DNA from: Microbacteriaceae bacterium
GTDB lineage: Bacteria > Actinomycetota > Actinomycetes > Actinomycetales > Microbacteriaceae
Direction of reading: 5' to 3'
Length of the DNA stretch: 17,949 nucleotides
NCBI GenBank assembly: GCA_947455385.1
Contig: CANGNR010000014.1
Span: 1 to 17,949 of the forward strand
This document shows, piece by piece, positions 6,406-14,553 of this stretch; positions within the stretch are counted from its first letter, which is position 1, and every line of letters begins with the position of its first letter. Both the position numbers and the translations under genes were made by a program. The notes under the pieces were generated by a model. It saw nothing but the letters and a program-made list of their open reading frames with translations, ran no database searches and was not told the DNA's origin.

Positions 6406-7356
6406 TTAACCTTTGGCGACCATGCGGCGCACGAGGTCGGCCGCGCCGACGACTCCAGCGTCATTGAGCAGTTCGGCGCCCTTGACCTCAAGCTCGGGCC
6501 TGAACCCGCGGGCTGGCAGGTGTGCCAGGTAGGCATCGCGAATCGGGTTCAGCAACAGGTCGCCAGCGGCGCTAACTCCCCCGCCGATGACCACAATCTC
6601 TGGGTCAAGAATCGCCGTGAACGAGCCGATGGCGGTTCCGAGCCAGGTGCCGAGTTCGGCGAGAATGCGCAGCGCGCCAGCGTCGCCCTCTGTGATGGCC
6701 TGATAAACCTCTTTGCCGGTGAGCGTGCCAGCCTGAGACTCGAGTTCGCGCAGGCGCGCGCCGTCGCTCGCGGTCGAGGCGGCGAGATCCTTGGCGGCGC
6801 GCAGCAATGCCGTGCCCGAGCCATACTGTTCGACACAGCCCTTCATGCCGCAACCGCAGAGGCGCCCGCCCGGGTCGACAATGAAGTGCCCGAGTTCGCC
6901 GCCGATGCCAAAGCCGCCCCTAAAGAGCTTCGAGTCATTGATGATCGCACCGCCGACACCTGTGCCAATGGTTAGCATCACCATGCTTCGGTAGCCGCGG
7001 CCGACGCCAAAGGCATACTCGGCCCAACCGGCTGCATTGGCGTCGTTTTCGATCAGAATCGGCAGGTCGAGCTTTGCCTCGAGCTTGGCCTTGAAAGGCT
7101 CGTTGCGCCAAGACAGGTTGGGCGCATAAACGATGTTGGCCTGGTCGGCATCGATGAATCCCGCAGCTGCGACGCCTGCGCCCACGACCTGCTCGCCGGC
7201 AGAGAGCTCGCGCACCATCTCAACGACGGCTGCGGCAATCGCATCCGAGTCTGTTGCGGGCGTCGGCACGCGAGCCTCGCGCACAATTGAACCGTCGGCT
7301 GCCACCACGGCCCCGGCGATTTTCGTACCGCCGATGTCGATGCCTACTGCGTGCAT
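6406..7356 (-). CDS. ROK-family sugar kinase, probable glucokinase
   Basis: A 316-residue ROK kinase that should phosphorylate glucose with ATP. The N-terminal phosphate motif is DIGGTK (7-12), the catalytic Asp is in ENDANAA (Asp105), GTGVGG is at 131-136, the zinc/sugar His is in GGELGH (about 152-157), and the zinc-binding ROK signature CGCGMKGCVE (167-176) has all three cysteines. The set, including the ELGH motif, fits bacterial glucokinases better than ROK repressors, and no N-terminal helix-turn-helix is present. I chose the ATG at 7356 because GAGGG lies 5 nt upstream and the protein then begins at the conserved strand MHAVGIDIGG; an in-frame upstream start at 7416 would add 20 unlikely residues. 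It diverges from fadD. Whether ATP or polyphosphate is used cannot be read. Confidence 0.87.
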   Translation of the reverse strand: MHAVGIDIGGTKIAGAVVAADGSIVREARVPTPATDSDAIAAAVVEMVRELSAGEQVVGAGVAAAGFIDADQANIVYAPNLSWRNEPFKAKLEAKLDLPILIENDANAAGWAEYAFGVGRGYRSMVMLTIGTGVGGAIINDSKLFRGGFGIGGELGHFIVDPGGRLCGCGMKGCVEQYGSGTALLRAAKDLAASTASDGARLRELESQAGTLTGKEVYQAITEGDAGALRILAELGTWLGTAIGSFTAILDPEIVVIGGGVSAAGDLLLNPIRDAYLAHLPARGFRPELEVKGAELLNDAGVVGAADLVRRMVAKG

Positions 7357-7398
7357 GTGAACCCTCGCTAAACATTTGCGCCAACCGACTCTCTCAAA

Positions 7399-7404
7399 AG
7401 TATA
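7399..7404 (-). promoter_or_regulatory. Candidate -10 element for the ROK kinase gene
   Basis: On the minus strand this is TATACT, a near-consensus -10, placed so that transcription would start near 7392 with a leader of about 36 nt carrying the GAGGG ribosome binding site. No good -35 hexamer lies 16-18 nt upstream. It is in the 126-nt divergent gap shared with fadD; TAGAGT at 7446-7451 is a possible -10 for fadD on the other strand. Confidence 0.45.
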
Positions 7405-7482
7405 TCGAACCAGCAAATCGACCGCCCGCGAGCGGCATCTGCGAATAGAGTAAACAGCAACTTAGCCAACCGAGGGGGCACT

Positions 7483-9312
7483 GTGGACGCATACGACGTA
7501 CCTCTGCTTGTCGAGTCTTCTGAAGACACGAACATCACCGATCTGCTCGTCGAGCGCGCAGCCAAGACGCCAGAACTAGCGCTCTATGCTCGGTTGGCCA
7601 AGAACGACGACTGGGATGACGTCACAGCCGCCGACTTTCTGAAAGGCGTTCGAGCCTTGGCCAAGGGGCTCGTGGCTGCCGGCATTCAGGCTGGCGACCG
7701 GGTTGCCATCATGGGGCGCTCGACATTCGAGTGGACCCTCATTGACTTCGGAATCTGGTTTGCGGGAGCCGTTCCGGTGCCCATCTACGAGTCATCCTCG
7801 CCATCGCAGATGGAATGGATTCTCAGCGATTCGGGCGCCGTTGCCCTGTTCGTCGAGTCGGCCACCCTCGAGGCCCGCTTCGAAGAGGTCAAGGGCTCGC
7901 TCGCTGCTGTGACGCGCGTCTGGCGTTTCGACAACGCCGACCTCAAGAGCCTGGCGGCCAGCGGCGGCTCGGTCTCTGATGGCGAGTTAGAGCTGCGCCG
8001 CAAGCAAGCCAAGATGTCGAGCCTCGCCACCATCGTTTACACCTCCGGCACCACCGGTCGCCCCAAGGGCTGCGAACTGACTCACCGCGGATTCGTTGAC
8101 CTCGCCAAGAACGCAACCATGGAACTGCCAGAGGTCGTTCACGAGGGCACCACCACCCTGCTGTTCTTGCCGCTTGCTCACGTTTACGCGCGCTTCATCG
8201 AAGTTCTCTGCGCTCACGCTGGCGTTCGCGTGGGCCACCAGCCCGACATCAAGCAGTTGCAGGCTGGCATGAAGTCGCTGGCACCAGACTTCTTGCTCGC
8301 CGTGCCTCGCGTGTTCGAGAAGATCTACAACAGCGCCGAGCAGAAGGCGGAGTCTGGCGGCAAGGGCAAGATCTTCAGGGCCGCAGCCGCAGCCGCCGTG
8401 GCCTACTCACGCGCGCTTGAGACCAAGCGCGGCCCAGGCATCGGCCTGCGCCTCAAGCACGGCGTGTTCGATGCTCTCGTCTACAAGAAGCTCCGCGAGG
8501 TCATGGGCGGCAACGTTCGCTACGCGATTTCTGGCGGTGCGCCGCTCGGCGAGCGCCTTGGTCACTTCTATCGCGCCGCCGGCCTACTGGTGCTCGAGGG
8601 TTATGGGCTTACCGAGACTCACGCGCCGCACATGATTGCGCGCCCAGACGCCATTCGAATCGGCAAGGTGGGCCAACTGCTGCCAGGCACGGGCATTCGA
8701 ATCGCCGAGGATGGCGAGATCATGCTTCGCGGCACCAACATCTTCACCGGTTACTGGAAGAACCCGAAGGCCAGCGCCGAGGTTCTCGAGGATGGCTGGT
8801 TCCACTCGGGCGACATCGGCAAGCTCGACGACCAGGGATTCCTGCAAATCACCGGCCGCAAGAAGGAACTCTTGGTGACCGCGGGCGGCAAAAACGTTGC
8901 CCCGGCCCCCATGGAAGACATACTTCGAGCGAACCCGCTCATCAGCCAGGCCGTCGTTGTGGGCGATAACCAGCCGTTCATCGCCGCTCTGATTTCGCTG
9001 GACGCCGAGATGCTCCCCATCTGGCTCGCCAACAACGGCGGCGACAAAACCATGTCGGTCGCTCAGGCCGCCAAGGCGCCGATCGTGCTTGACGAGCTTC
9101 AGCGTGCGGTGGACAAGGTCAACAAGACCGTCTCTCAGGCCGAATCGATTCGTAAGTTCAAGGTCATCGAGACCGAACTGAGCGAGGAGTCGGGCCACAT
9201 CACGCCGTCGGCCAAGGTCAAACGCAACGTTGTGATTGCCGACTTTTCCCCGCTGATTGATGAGATCTACGGCACCCCGCCTCGCACCGCAGAGGTTCCC
9301 AAGGCCGAGTAA
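7483..9312 (+). CDS. fadD15: Long-chain fatty-acid-CoA ligase (FadD15 type)
   Basis: A 609-residue adenylate-forming enzyme that activates fatty acids to acyl-CoA via an acyl-AMP. The P-loop YTSGTTGRPKG is at 186-196, GYGLTE at 373-378, the GWFHSGD motif at 438-444, and the C-terminal hinge GRKKELLVTAGGKNVAP at 458-474. The length of about 600 and the internal insert around 280-340 fit the FadD15 subgroup of actinobacteria, which lies a few genes from aroG in M. tuberculosis (Rv2187). The GTG at 7483 has a strong GAGGGGG upstream. Chain-length preference is unknown. It converges on the deformylase gene with only 14 nt between stops. Confidence 0.92.
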   Translation: MDAYDVPLLVESSEDTNITDLLVERAAKTPELALYARLAKNDDWDDVTAADFLKGVRALAKGLVAAGIQAGDRVAIMGRSTFEWTLIDFGIWFAGAVPVPIYESSSPSQMEWILSDSGAVALFVESATLEARFEEVKGSLAAVTRVWRFDNADLKSLAASGGSVSDGELELRRKQAKMSSLATIVYTSGTTGRPKGCELTHRGFVDLAKNATMELPEVVHEGTTTLLFLPLAHVYARFIEVLCAHAGVRVGHQPDIKQLQAGMKSLAPDFLLAVPRVFEKIYNSAEQKAESGGKGKIFRAAAAAAVAYSRALETKRGPGIGLRLKHGVFDALVYKKLREVMGGNVRYAISGGAPLGERLGHFYRAAGLLVLEGYGLTETHAPHMIARPDAIRIGKVGQLLPGTGIRIAEDGEIMLRGTNIFTGYWKNPKASAEVLEDGWFHSGDIGKLDDQGFLQITGRKKELLVTAGGKNVAPAPMEDILRANPLISQAVVVGDNQPFIAALISLDAEMLPIWLANNGGDKTMSVAQAAKAPIVLDELQRAVDKVNKTVSQAESIRKFKVIETELSEESGHITPSAKVKRNVVIADFSPLIDEIYGTPPRTAEVPKAE

Positions 9313-9328
9313 GCCTGCGAAAGCGGCT
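9312..9328. terminator. Weak hairpin between convergent fadD and def genes
   Basis: AGCC-(T)-GC, loop GAAA, GC-GGCT forms a six-pair stem with one bulged base and a GNRA tetraloop on the plus strand. It spans the whole gap between the two stop codons. Neither side is followed by a T run, so it could slow polymerase on both strands but is not a standard intrinsic terminator. Confidence 0.3.
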
Positions 9329-9824
9329 AGGGCTTCAGAAACCAGTCGCTGGCGCGAACCTCGGCCATCGCGATTTTGCGCTGAGCCGGTTCTAGCCTGT
9401 CGAGGTAAACGAGGCCTTCCAAGTGATCGCACTCGTGCTGAAGCATTTGAGCCATCAGGCCGGTTCCACTGAGTTCGACTCGATTGCCGTTGAGGTCAAT
9501 GCCCTCGGCGCGCGCAAACTCGTAGCGCGGGGTCGGGTGCCAGAGCCCGGGCACAGACAGGCAGCCCTCATCGACCAGTTGCTTTTCGCCTGACAACTCG
9601 ATGATTCGAGGGTTGATCAGGTAGCCGACCTCGCCATCCACGTTGTATGAAAACGCGCGCAGATTGACGCCGATTTGCGGGGCTGCCACGCCAGCGCGGC
9701 CAGGCAGCTGGGTGGTTTCGAGCAGGTCTTCGACGAGTCCGGCAGCGGCATCGAGGTCTTTGATTGGCTCTGATTGCGACTTCAGAACGGGGTCACCGAA
9801 GTGACGAATGTCACGAACTGCCAA
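9327..9824 (-). CDS. def: Peptide deformylase
   Basis: Removes the formyl group from the N-terminal methionine of new proteins. The 165-residue protein has motif I as GRAGVAAPQIGV (42-53, Gln50), motif II as EGCLS (86-90, metal ligand Cys88), and motif III as QHECDHLEG (129-137, with His130, Glu131 and His134). All catalytic and metal-binding residues are present. The start is a TTG at 9824, giving MAVRDIRHFGDPVL, the usual deformylase N-terminus; no better start is in frame. The gene begins 9 nt after the MinD-like gene stop with a poor ribosome binding site, so it is probably translated by coupling. The rare start and poor site suggest low expression unless coupled. Confidence 0.93.
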   Translation of the reverse strand: MAVRDIRHFGDPVLKSQSEPIKDLDAAAGLVEDLLETTQLPGRAGVAAPQIGVNLRAFSYNVDGEVGYLINPRIIELSGEKQLVDEGCLSVPGLWHPTPRYEFARAEGIDLNGNRVELSGTGLMAQMLQHECDHLEGLVYLDRLEPAQRKIAMAEVRASDWFLKP

Positions 9825-9833
9825 CGCGGATGC

Positions 9834-11042
9834 CTACTGCTGCTGAGCGACCAGGCCGTCGACCACAAGCGCGGCGAGTTCGCGAGCTGCCTCGCGGGTC
9901 TGCGGCTTGAGTTCGTTGAACTTGATCACCGAACCGGCGGCCAGGGCTGGGTCGTAAGGAATGCGAACCACGGCGCGCACTCGAGTCTTGAAGTGCTGCT
10001 CGATCTCGTCGAGCTTGACCAGGCTGGTTGCCTGGGTTGCGGTGTTTAGAGCAACCACCGAGCCTCGAACCAGGTCGCCCCAGCCGTTGGCCTCGAGCCA
10101 GGTTAGGGTCTCGGATGCCAGGCGGGCCTCGTCGACCGAGCCGCCGGAGACGATCACCAGGCCGCTAGCGCGCTGCAGGGTCGGGCGCATGACTGAGTGC
10201 ACGATGCCGGTTCCGCAGTCGGTGAGCACGATCGAGTAATAACGCGCCGCCATGTCGGCAACCACGTTGTAGTCGCCTTCGCTGAAGGCCTCAGACAGCA
10301 TCGGGTCAGAGTCAGATGCCAGCACGTCGAGACGAGTCACATCGCGCGAAACCATTGTCGAAAAGTCGGTGAAGCCGTCGATTGCGGCGGCACGGTTGAC
10401 TACGTCGCGAACCGTGAAGCGGGTGTTCTTGCTCACGCGCTCGGCTAGGGTTCCGCGGTCTGGGTTGGCGTCGATCGCGATGATGCGGTCTTCGCGGGCG
10501 GTGGCCAGCGCCATGCCAAGGAGCGTGCTAATGGTGGTCTTGCCAACGCCACCCTTGCGGGTCAAGACGGGAACAAAGCGTGCGCCGCCGTCGAGCGGAA
10601 CCGCGATGCGAGCCTCGATGGCCTTGCGGGCGCGAACCGAAGCCGGGTCGCCAAGGTTGATCGACTTGAGGCTCAAGAAGTAAAGAAAGCGGCGAAAGCC
10701 TGACTCTGGTGCCGGACGAAACTTGGCGCTCGCGTCGAGCAGGCGGTCGGCGGTAAGCATCGCGGCTGGCTCTGGCTGATCAAAGGTGGCACCGCTGAGC
10801 GAATCACGTCTGGTGTAGTTGGTGCGGCGAAGCGGGGCGGCTGCCTCGACCGGGGCCGATGGCGTCACCGGGGCAGGTGCGAAGCGAGGCTGTTCGGTGA
10901 CAATCTCGACCGACGAAGTGGCCGGGGTCACGTCTACAGTGCCGGCATCCACGGCAATCTCGGCGAGCGAGTGCGTCTGCGGCTGCTCTTCTTCGGCACG
11001 GCGCGGATTCAGAAAATCGTTGTTTCCGTCTGGCAGATCCAT
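9834..11042 (-). CDS. MinD/ParA-like ATPase with long disordered N-terminus (EspI-like)
   Basis: A 402-residue protein. The first 110-150 residues are rich in Pro, Ala, Glu and Arg and probably disordered. From about 155 it is a SIMIBI-class ATPase: deviant Walker A RKGGVGKTT (162-170), AIDANPDRGTL (189-199) and a Walker-B-like IVLTDCG with Asp275. The NPDRG motif and the tail-plus-ATPase layout resemble the mycobacterial EspI/Rv3888c group of MinD-like ATPases associated with type VII secretion, but no ESX gene is in this window. Function is therefore uncertain: positioning or secretion-related ATPase. AAAGGAG lies 6 nt before the ATG at 11042. It lies downstream of pyruvate carboxylase on the same strand, with a 49-nt gap containing its own candidate promoter, and is followed by def. 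Confidence 0.82.
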   Translation of the reverse strand: MDLPDGNNDFLNPRRAEEEQPQTHSLAEIAVDAGTVDVTPATSSVEIVTEQPRFAPAPVTPSAPVEAAAPLRRTNYTRRDSLSGATFDQPEPAAMLTADRLLDASAKFRPAPESGFRRFLYFLSLKSINLGDPASVRARKAIEARIAVPLDGGARFVPVLTRKGGVGKTTISTLLGMALATAREDRIIAIDANPDRGTLAERVSKNTRFTVRDVVNRAAAIDGFTDFSTMVSRDVTRLDVLASDSDPMLSEAFSEGDYNVVADMAARYYSIVLTDCGTGIVHSVMRPTLQRASGLVIVSGGSVDEARLASETLTWLEANGWGDLVRGSVVALNTATQATSLVKLDEIEQHFKTRVRAVVRIPYDPALAAGSVIKFNELKPQTREAARELAALVVDGLVAQQQ

Positions 11043-11079
11043 GTGGGTCTCCTTTGGTTTCGTCCTTTGGGACTCCCCT

Positions 11080-11085
11080 AGTTTA
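11080..11085 (-). promoter_or_regulatory. Candidate -10 element (TAAACT) for the MinD-like gene
   Basis: On the minus strand TAAACTAGGGGAG (11085-11073) follows shortly after the pyruvate carboxylase stop. The identical 13 bases occur before tRNA-Pro at 17940-17928, which supports a promoter role. The leader would be about 30 nt. The sequence 17 nt upstream (TCGTGG) is a poor -35, so a strong promoter is not assured. Confidence 0.45.
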
Positions 11086-11091
11086 TTCGGG

Positions 11092-14000
11092 CTAGTCGCC
11101 CACCACGAGAATCAGGTCGCCGGCATCCACCGACTGGGTCTTGGATACCGCGAGGCGGCGGACAACGCCCGCAACGCTGGCCGTGATGGTTGCCTCCATC
11201 TTCATCGCTTCGATGGTGGCTACCGGGTCACCAACCTCTACGTGAGCGCCTTCGACGGTCTGCAGCGTGACCACACCGGCGAACGGCGCGGCAACGTGGC
11301 CGAGGTTGTTGGTGTCTGCCTTTTCTGCGCTTGCGACATCTGCCGCGATCTTGCGGTCGCGAACGTTGATCGGGCGAAGCTGGCCGTTGAGAGTGGCCAT
11401 GACCGTTCTAAAGCCCTTGGCGTCTGGAGTTCCGATTGCCTCGAGGCCTACATACAGACGCACACCGCGCGAGATTTCGACCACGTGCTCGCGGCCCTGC
11501 TCGAGGCCATAGAGGTAGTCAACCGTGTCGACGTTGTCGAGGTTGCCGTAGGTCTCGCGCGAGCGCAAGAAGTCGTTGGTTGGGCCCGCGAAGAGCAGGC
11601 GGTTCAGGGTGCTGCGACGCGCCTTGGCGTCGTCGCCCTCGAGAATCGCGAGGTCCTCTGCCGACACCGGGGTGATACCGAACTTCAGCTGTTTGCCCTG
11701 CAGCACCTTGGTGCGGAAAGGCTCTGGCCATCCGCCTGGCAGGTCGCCGAGCTCGCCTGCCATGAAGCCGACGACCGAGTCTGGAACATCGTAGTTCTGC
11801 GGGTTCTCGGCGAAGTCCTTGGGGTCGGCGTTGACAGCAACAAGGTGCAGGGCGAGGTCTCCGACGACCTTTGAGGATGGAGTCACCTTGGTGGGTCGGC
11901 CGAGGATCTCATTGGCCGCCGCATACATGTCTTCGACCTTTTCGAAGTGGTCACCGAGGCCAAGCGCAATGGCCTGCTGGCGAAGGTTAGAGAGTTGACC
12001 GCCCGGGATCTCGTGCTTGTAGACGCGACCAGTTGGGCCCGGCAGACCAGACTCGAATGGTGCGTAGACCGAGCGAACGGCCTCCCAGTATGGCTCCAGC
12101 GCCGAGATCTGCCCGAGGCTGATTCCGGTGTCGCGTGGAGTGTGCGCAAGGGCGGCAACGAGTGCCGAAGCGGATGGCTGGCTGGTGGTGCCGGCCATAG
12201 GCGCGGATGCGACGTCGACAGCGTCGACGCCAGCGTCGATGGCAGCCATGAGGGTTGCCAGCTGACCGCCAGCGGTGTCGTGGGTGTGCAGGTGCACCGG
12301 CAGGTCGAAACGCTCGCGCAGGGCCGCCACGAGCTTGGCAGCGGCGGCTGGGCGCAAGAGTCCGGCCATGTCCTTGATGGCGATGATGTGAGCGCCAGCA
12401 TCCACGATTTGCTGGGCCAGGTTGAGGTAGTAGTCGAGCGTGTAGAGCTTCTCGTTCGGGTCGAGCAGGTCAGCGGTGTAGCAGAGCGCGACCTCGGCGA
12501 TTGCCGTCTTGGTCTTGAGCACGGCGTCGATGGCCGGCTTCATCTGGCTGACGTCGTTGAGTGCGTCGAAGATTCTGAAGATATCGACGCCGGTTGCTGC
12601 GGCCTCGGCCACGAAGGCCTCGGTGACCTCGGTTGGATACGGGGTGTAGCCAACAGTGTTGCGGCCGCGAAGCAGCATCTGAATGCAGAGGTTTGGCATG
12701 GCGGCGCGCAGGGCGGCAAGGCGCTCCCACGGGTCTTCGCCCAAGAAGCGCAGGGCTACGTCGTAGGTGGCTCCGCCCCAGGCCTCAACCGAGAGCAGCT
12801 GAGGGGTCAGGCGCGCAACGTACGGCGCGGCGGTGACCAGGTCGCGGCCTCGCACGCGAGTCGCCAGCAGTGACTGGTGGGCGTCACGAAAGGTAGTCTC
12901 GGTGACCGCGACCGCGGTCTGTTCGCGAAGCGCCTTGGCAAAGCCCTGCGGGCCAAGCTCTAGCAGGCGCTGTCGCGAACCCGCCGGTGCCGGCGCAATG
13001 ACGTTGAGCTTTGGCAGCTTGACGCCCGGCGTGATGTGCCCGCCGCGTGGCCCATATGGCTGGTTCACCGTGACATCGGCGAGCCACTGCATGATCTTGG
13101 TGCCGCGGTCTTTCGACGACTTCGCGGCGAACAGCTCTGGGCGCTCGTCGATGAACGCGGTCGAGAGGTCTCCCGCGGCAAAGGTCGGGTCATCCATGAC
13201 GGCCTGCAAGAAGGCGATGTTGGTGGCAACACCACGGATGCGGAACTCGGCCAGCGCGCGTCGGGCACGCATCACGGCGGTGTCGAAGGTCTTGCCCTTG
13301 GCAATGAGCTTTACGAGCAGCGAGTCGAAGTGCGGGCTGACCTCGGAGCCAGCCGAGATGGTTCCGCCGTCAAGGCGAATGCCGGCACCGCCAGGCGAAC
13401 GGTAGGTCGTAATCTTGCCGGTGTCTGGGCGGAACCCGGCGGCAGGGTCTTCGGTGGTGATGCGGCACTGCATCGCAAAGCCGTGCATCTCGATGGTGTC
13501 TTGGGTAAGCCCGAGCTCTGGCAGGGTCTCGCCCGATGCGATGCGCATCTGGCTCTGCACGAGGTCGATGTCGGTGATCTCCTCAGAGACGGTGTGCTCG
13601 ACCTGGATGCGCGGGTTCATCTCGATGAACACGTGCTTACCGGCGTTTGGGCCGACGGTGTCGATCAAGAACTCGACGGTTCCCGCGTTAGAGTAGCCGA
13701 TGGTCTTGGCGAAGGCTACGGCGTCGCGGTAGAGCAGCTGGCGAAGCGACTCGTCGAGCAGCGGGGCAGGCGCGATTTCGACGACCTTCTGGTTGCGGCG
13801 CTGAACCGAGCAGTCGCGCTCAAACAGGTGCACGACATTGCCAGCGCCATCCGCGAGAATCTGAACCTCGATGTGGCGCGGACGAAGCACTGCCTGCTCC
13901 AAGAACACGCGCGGGTCACCAAAAGCTGCGTCTGCCTCGCGAGAAGCCTCGGCGAGCGCTCCCGGTAGGTCTTTGGCCTCGGCAACGCGACGCATGCCGC

Positions 14001-14496
14001 GACCGCCACCCCCTGCCACTGCCTTGACGAAAAGCGGGAATCCGATCTCGGCGCCCTTGGCGACCAGAGAGTCGAGGTCGGCCGACGACTCAGAAGACTT
14101 CAGCACAGGGACGCCAGCGGAAAGCGCTGCCTGAATTGCGTTGACCTTGTTGCCGGCCAGTTCGAGAATGTCGGCCTTTGGGCCAATGAAGGTGATGCCG
14201 TTTTCGGCGGCGGCGCGGGCTAGCTCCGGGTTCTCCGAGAGAAATCCGTAGCCCGGATAGATGGCGTCTGCGCCAGATTCCTTGGCGACTCGGATGATTT
14301 CATCCACGTCGAGGTAGGCGCGCACTGGGTGCCCGATGGTGCCGATCTGATAGGACTCGTCTGCCTTGAGTCGGTGCGAGGAGTTTCGGTCTTCGTATGG
14401 GAAGACGGCGACCGTGGCCGCGCCAAGTTCGTAGGCCGCACGAAAAGCGCGGATGGCGATTTCGCCTCGGTTGGCAACCAGGATCTTTTTAAACAT
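11092..14496 (-). CDS. pyc: Pyruvate carboxylase, biotin-dependent
   Basis: Carboxylates pyruvate to oxaloacetate, the main refill of the TCA cycle. At 1134 residues it is a full single-chain enzyme. The biotin carboxylase domain (about 1-455) has GGGGRGM (162-168) and EMNPRIQVEHTV (292-303). The carboxyltransferase domain begins with ETTFRDAHQSLLATR (533-547) and contains IKDMAGL, whose Lys is carbamylated in relatives, and HLHTHDTAGG. The conserved carboxylase region follows. The C-terminal biotinyl domain has EAMKM with Lys1099 as the biotin site. No frameshift or missing active residue is visible. GAGGA lies 5 nt before the ATG at 14496. It diverges from parA with only 57 nt between starts, so the promoters must be very close or overlapping. 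BirA is not in the window. Confidence 0.96.
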   Translation of the reverse strand: MFKKILVANRGEIAIRAFRAAYELGAATVAVFPYEDRNSSHRLKADESYQIGTIGHPVRAYLDVDEIIRVAKESGADAIYPGYGFLSENPELARAAAENGITFIGPKADILELAGNKVNAIQAALSAGVPVLKSSESSADLDSLVAKGAEIGFPLFVKAVAGGGGRGMRRVAEAKDLPGALAEASREADAAFGDPRVFLEQAVLRPRHIEVQILADGAGNVVHLFERDCSVQRRNQKVVEIAPAPLLDESLRQLLYRDAVAFAKTIGYSNAGTVEFLIDTVGPNAGKHVFIEMNPRIQVEHTVSEEITDIDLVQSQMRIASGETLPELGLTQDTIEMHGFAMQCRITTEDPAAGFRPDTGKITTYRSPGGAGIRLDGGTISAGSEVSPHFDSLLVKLIAKGKTFDTAVMRARRALAEFRIRGVATNIAFLQAVMDDPTFAAGDLSTAFIDERPELFAAKSSKDRGTKIMQWLADVTVNQPYGPRGGHITPGVKLPKLNVIAPAPAGSRQRLLELGPQGFAKALREQTAVAVTETTFRDAHQSLLATRVRGRDLVTAAPYVARLTPQLLSVEAWGGATYDVALRFLGEDPWERLAALRAAMPNLCIQMLLRGRNTVGYTPYPTEVTEAFVAEAAATGVDIFRIFDALNDVSQMKPAIDAVLKTKTAIAEVALCYTADLLDPNEKLYTLDYYLNLAQQIVDAGAHIIAIKDMAGLLRPAAAAKLVAALRERFDLPVHLHTHDTAGGQLATLMAAIDAGVDAVDVASAPMAGTTSQPSASALVAALAHTPRDTGISLGQISALEPYWEAVRSVYAPFESGLPGPTGRVYKHEIPGGQLSNLRQQAIALGLGDHFEKVEDMYAAANEILGRPTKVTPSSKVVGDLALHLVAVNADPKDFAENPQNYDVPDSVVGFMAGELGDLPGGWPEPFRTKVLQGKQLKFGITPVSAEDLAILEGDDAKARRSTLNRLLFAGPTNDFLRSRETYGNLDNVDTVDYLYGLEQGREHVVEISRGVRLYVGLEAIGTPDAKGFRTVMATLNGQLRPINVRDRKIAADVASAEKADTNNLGHVAAPFAGVVTLQTVEGAHVEVGDPVATIEAMKMEATITASVAGVVRRLAVSKTQSVDAGDLILVVGD

Positions 14497-14541
14497 TCGA
14501 TTCCTCGGGCGTGGGTTTCAGTGGTCTGCCCCACTACTCGG

Positions 14542-14547
14542 TAGCCT
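14542..14547 (+). promoter_or_regulatory. -10 element of a probable leaderless transcript (parA)
   Basis: TAGCCT is followed by six bases (TATGGC) and the GTG start at 14554. No Shine-Dalgarno sequence precedes this start. The layout is the same as at 710-722. It lies in the 57-nt space shared with the divergent pyruvate carboxylase gene. Confidence 0.55.
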
Positions 14548-14553
14548 TATGGC

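Noticed and set aside
8584..9432. A 282-residue minus-strand frame opposite the end of fadD
   Set aside because: It overlaps conserved FadD motifs and part of def, and its translation resembles no protein family.
10819..13968. Long plus-strand frames opposite the MinD-like gene and pyruvate carboxylase (up to 351 residues)
   Set aside because: Shadows caused by high third-position GC. The minus-strand genes have full motifs and ribosome binding sites; the shadows have neither.
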